A stretch of DNA of 15,995 nucleotides from an uncultured Bacteroidales bacterium (GTDB taxonomy: Bacteria; Bacteroidota; Bacteroidia; Bacteroidales; UBA932): positions 1 to 15,995 of the forward strand of contig CAJUEK010000051.1 in the NCBI GenBank assembly GCA_910585445.1, written 5' to 3'. Below the pieces are notes generated by a model. That model did no database searches, was not told the origin of the DNA, and saw nothing but the letters and a program-made list of their open reading frames with translations. The number at the start of each line of letters is the position of its first letter. The first letter of the stretch is position 1. This document shows positions 14,822 through 15,995 of the stretch, one piece after another. A program made the position numbers and the translations under genes.

Positions 14822-15118
14822 TTACTGCCACATAAGCGGATAATATTTCGCTATAAGATATATAACAGCGAACGCAAGGATAAGAGCCACAACGCCTATC
14901 ACTCTCTGATAGCGGCTGGCCTCCCTGGTCTTCTGATATGCCCCGTCACGGAAACTTCCCGAGATATACGACCCGGGGGCATATTCCTTTTTGCCTGAAG
15001 TCCCGTCCACATGACCGAACATCTGCTTGCGTTCCTCCTTTTCAGGATCGTAAAAGCGTGGCTTGTAATTGAAAACCCTATGTTCCTGTCTTCCGAAGAA
15101 GCTGAAGTTGAATCCCAT
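14822..15118 (-). CDS. Small C-terminally membrane-anchored protein upstream of mutL
   Basis: The 98-residue protein has a charged, aromatic-rich N-terminal part (1-70) with basic and Asp/Glu-Lys-rich stretches, for example D-P-E-K-E-E-R-K near 24-31, and a single hydrophobic helix (about 72-91) at the C-terminus followed by a short tail. There is no signal peptide, so the N-terminal part should be cytoplasmic and the protein tail-anchored in the inner membrane. I do not recognise a named family; it resembles short conserved hypotheticals found next to mutL in Bacteroidales. As first gene of the mutL operon it shares its promoter, but function in repair cannot be assumed. Confidence 0.8.
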   Translation of the reverse strand: MGFNFSFFGRQEHRVFNYKPRFYDPEKEERKQMFGHVDGTSGKKEYAPGSYISGSFRDGAYQKTREASRYQRVIGVVALILAFAVIYLIAKYYPLMWQ

Positions 15119-15141
15119 GTCTTATAACATTTTTACTCTCG

Positions 15142-15149
15142 CAAATTTA
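15142..15149 (-). promoter_or_regulatory. -7 box of the mutL operon
   Basis: The minus strand reads TAAATTTG, an exact -7 match, with an expected start near 15136 and a leader of about 17 bases to ATG 15118. A -33 element is not clear. It is 12 bases from the ispF -7 box. Confidence 0.55.
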
Positions 15150-15161
15150 ACAACTTTTATT

Positions 15162-15169
15162 TATTTTTG
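15162..15169 (+). promoter_or_regulatory. -7 box of ispF
   Basis: TATTTTTG is an exact -7 match; the -33 region is poor. The start is expected near 15176, so in-frame codons before that point are not translated, which favours ATG 15200 for ispF. Confidence 0.6.
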
Positions 15170-15199
15170 CGGAATTATTTTATGCACACTCTAAGTATT

Positions 15200-15676
15200 A
15201 TGGACATCAGAATCGGTAACGGATACGACGTACACGCCTTGGCTGAGGGCCTTCCATTATGGCTTGGCGGCGTGAAAATTGACAGCCCGACAGGATGCAT
15301 AGCACATTCTGACGGAGATGTCGCCCTTCATGCCCTCTGCGACGCCCTGCTCGGAGCTTTGGCCCTTGGTGACATCGGCAAGCATTTCCCGGACACGTCA
15401 GGCGAATTCAAAGGCATAGACAGCAAATTGCTGCTGAAGCGCACAATGGACCTTGTCAGGTCTGAAGGCTGGTCCGTAAGCAATGTTGACATCACGATAG
15501 CCATGCAGCGCCCCAAATTGGCACCTTACATAATATCCATGCGCGAGTGCATCGCTGATGTAATGGGCATCGGGGCGGACAGGGTGTCAGTCAAAGCGAC
15601 CACTACGGAAAAGCTCGGCTTTGTCGGCCGCGGAGAAGGATGCGAGGTCTATGCCGTCGCACTTCTTGTAAAATGA
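15200..15676 (+). CDS. ispF: 2-C-methyl-D-erythritol 2,4-cyclodiphosphate synthase IspF
   Basis: IspF closes 4-diphosphocytidyl-methylerythritol 2-phosphate to the cyclic diphosphate with release of CMP, the fifth step of the methylerythritol phosphate pathway to isoprenoids; it is a cytosolic homotrimer. The 158-residue product has the usual length. Metal ligands appear as D-V-H (Asp10, His12) and His44 in H-S-D-G-D-V-A-L-H (36-44); D-I-G-K-H-F-P-D-T and T-T-T-E-K-L-G-F-V-G-R-G-E-G are the other family motifs. ATG 15200 fits homologues; ATG 15182 is in frame but would give a leader of only about 6 bases, and the first in-frame start codon at 15167 falls in the -7 box. It is divergent from the mutL operon. 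Confidence 0.95.
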   Translation: MDIRIGNGYDVHALAEGLPLWLGGVKIDSPTGCIAHSDGDVALHALCDALLGALALGDIGKHFPDTSGEFKGIDSKLLLKRTMDLVRSEGWSVSNVDITIAMQRPKLAPYIISMRECIADVMGIGADRVSVKATTTEKLGFVGRGEGCEVYAVALLVK

Positions 15677-15741
15677 CACTTATTTCCAGTATAATCATAA
15701 GAACAAAAGCGCACAAGCAAAGGCAAAACAATAGGACACAG

Positions 15742-15773
15742 AAAGAAATTCAATAAAAAATCAAAATTTCTTT
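15742..15773. repeat. AT-rich inverted repeat overlapping the tRNA promoter
   Basis: AAAGAAATT (15742-15750) is complementary to AATTTCTTT (15765-15773) across 14 bases. The right arm covers most of the -33 TTTG of the tRNA promoter. It could be a weak ispF terminator or a site around the promoter; no T-run follows. Confidence 0.3.
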
Positions 15774-15801
15774 GCAAATTCGGAAATACTTCGTACATTT
15801 G
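15771..15801 (+). promoter_or_regulatory. Promoter of the tRNA cluster
   Basis: TTTG (15771-15774), a 19-base spacer and TACATTTG (15794-15801) give a complete consensus Bacteroidota promoter. Transcription should start near 15808, about 26 bases before the first tRNA. Confidence 0.8.
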
Positions 15802-15833
15802 CCGTCCCAAACAGAAAACGGGAAAGTTCATAT

Positions 15834-15904
15834 TGAGATATGGTGTAATGGTAGCACTACAGATTCTGGCTCTGTCAGTGAGGGTTCGAGTCCTTCTATC
15901 TCAA
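15834..15904 (+). tRNA. tRNA-Gln (anticodon CTG)
   Basis: A full cloverleaf of 71 bases: acceptor stem TGAGATA with TATCTCA (7 pairs), a D-arm with GGTAG, anticodon stem ACAGA/TCTGT with loop TTCTGGC (anticodon CTG), a 4-base variable loop and a T-arm with TTCGAGT. The discriminator is A, and CCA is not encoded, as is usual for many Bacteroidota tRNAs. It reads CAG codons. Confidence 0.93.
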
Positions 15905-15913
15905 CACAATCAT

Positions 15914-15955
15914 CCTCTGAAAAGAGGAAAAGTTCCAAAGCCTGGGAGCAATCCC
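15914..15955 (+). other. tRNA spacer with two GNRA-capped hairpins
   Basis: CCTCT-GAAA-AGAGG (15914-15927) and GGGA-GCAA-TCCC (15944-15955) are perfect hairpins, each closed by a GNRA tetraloop, and each can gain one extra flanking T-A pair. They lie between the two tRNAs in what is probably one transcript and may guide processing. Confidence 0.45.
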
Positions 15956-15960
15956 AAAAT

Positions 15961-15995
15961 GGCGGGATAGCTCAGCTGGTTAGAGCGCATGATTC
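15961..15995 (+). tRNA. Partial tRNA, probably Met (CAT), cut by the window edge
   Basis: The 5' half of a tRNA is visible: acceptor strand GGCGGGA, T8-A9, D-arm GCTC/GAGC with loop AGCTGGTTA, base 26, anticodon-stem strand CATGA and loop bases TTC. The first anticodon base is therefore C. The sequence resembles Bacteroidales elongator tRNA-Met, but the rest of the anticodon is outside the window. Confidence 0.8.

Overview
The window looks like a chromosome segment from a Bacteroidota bacterium, most likely of the order Bacteroidales. The main evidence is promoter architecture: upstream of most genes there is a TAnnTTTG -7 box, often with a TTTG or TTG -33 element about 19 to 22 bases further up, which is the signature of the Bacteroidota primary sigma factor. 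Shine-Dalgarno sequences are not evident. Lipoproteins, a DUF3244-like secreted protein and a MutL of the Bacteroidota type agree with this. Species cannot be fixed from the sequence alone.

The left end (1-3713, all minus strand) is AT-rich and accessory in character. It holds two orphan exported proteins whose genes overlap by 4 bases, a DUF3244-like secreted protein interrupted by an in-frame TGA, and a large lipoprotein-anchored TPR protein with a transmembrane segment, a coiled coil and a C-terminal LuxR-like helix-turn-helix. The last looks like a one-piece membrane sensor and regulator. The spacer between it and the DUF3244-like gene contains two dyad symmetries.

The middle (3800-10340) is housekeeping with mixed orientation: a small conserved helical protein, galE (sugar nucleotide metabolism) convergent on it with a shared terminator, dacB (PBP4-type peptidoglycan carboxypeptidase), radA (recombination) ending 2 bases from dacB, a 77-79 residue protein with 15 cysteines, a YfcE-like metallophosphoesterase, and rsmE (16S rRNA methylation).

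The right part (10369-15118) is a tightly packed five-gene minus-strand operon: a small C-terminally membrane-anchored protein, mutL, a rhomboid protease, a membrane-bound endonuclease/exonuclease/phosphatase-family protein and tsaC (tRNA t6A synthesis). It diverges from ispF (isoprenoid synthesis) through a very compact promoter region. After ispF comes a consensus promoter driving tRNA-Gln(CTG) and the start of a second tRNA (probably Met, cut by the window edge), with two GNRA-capped hairpins between them.

No CRISPR array, insertion sequence, phage gene or rRNA was seen. The most unusual items are the interrupted DUF3244-like gene, the membrane TPR/HTH regulator beside it, the cysteine-rich exported protein, the MutL whose nuclease motif is degraded, and the paired hairpins between the tRNAs.
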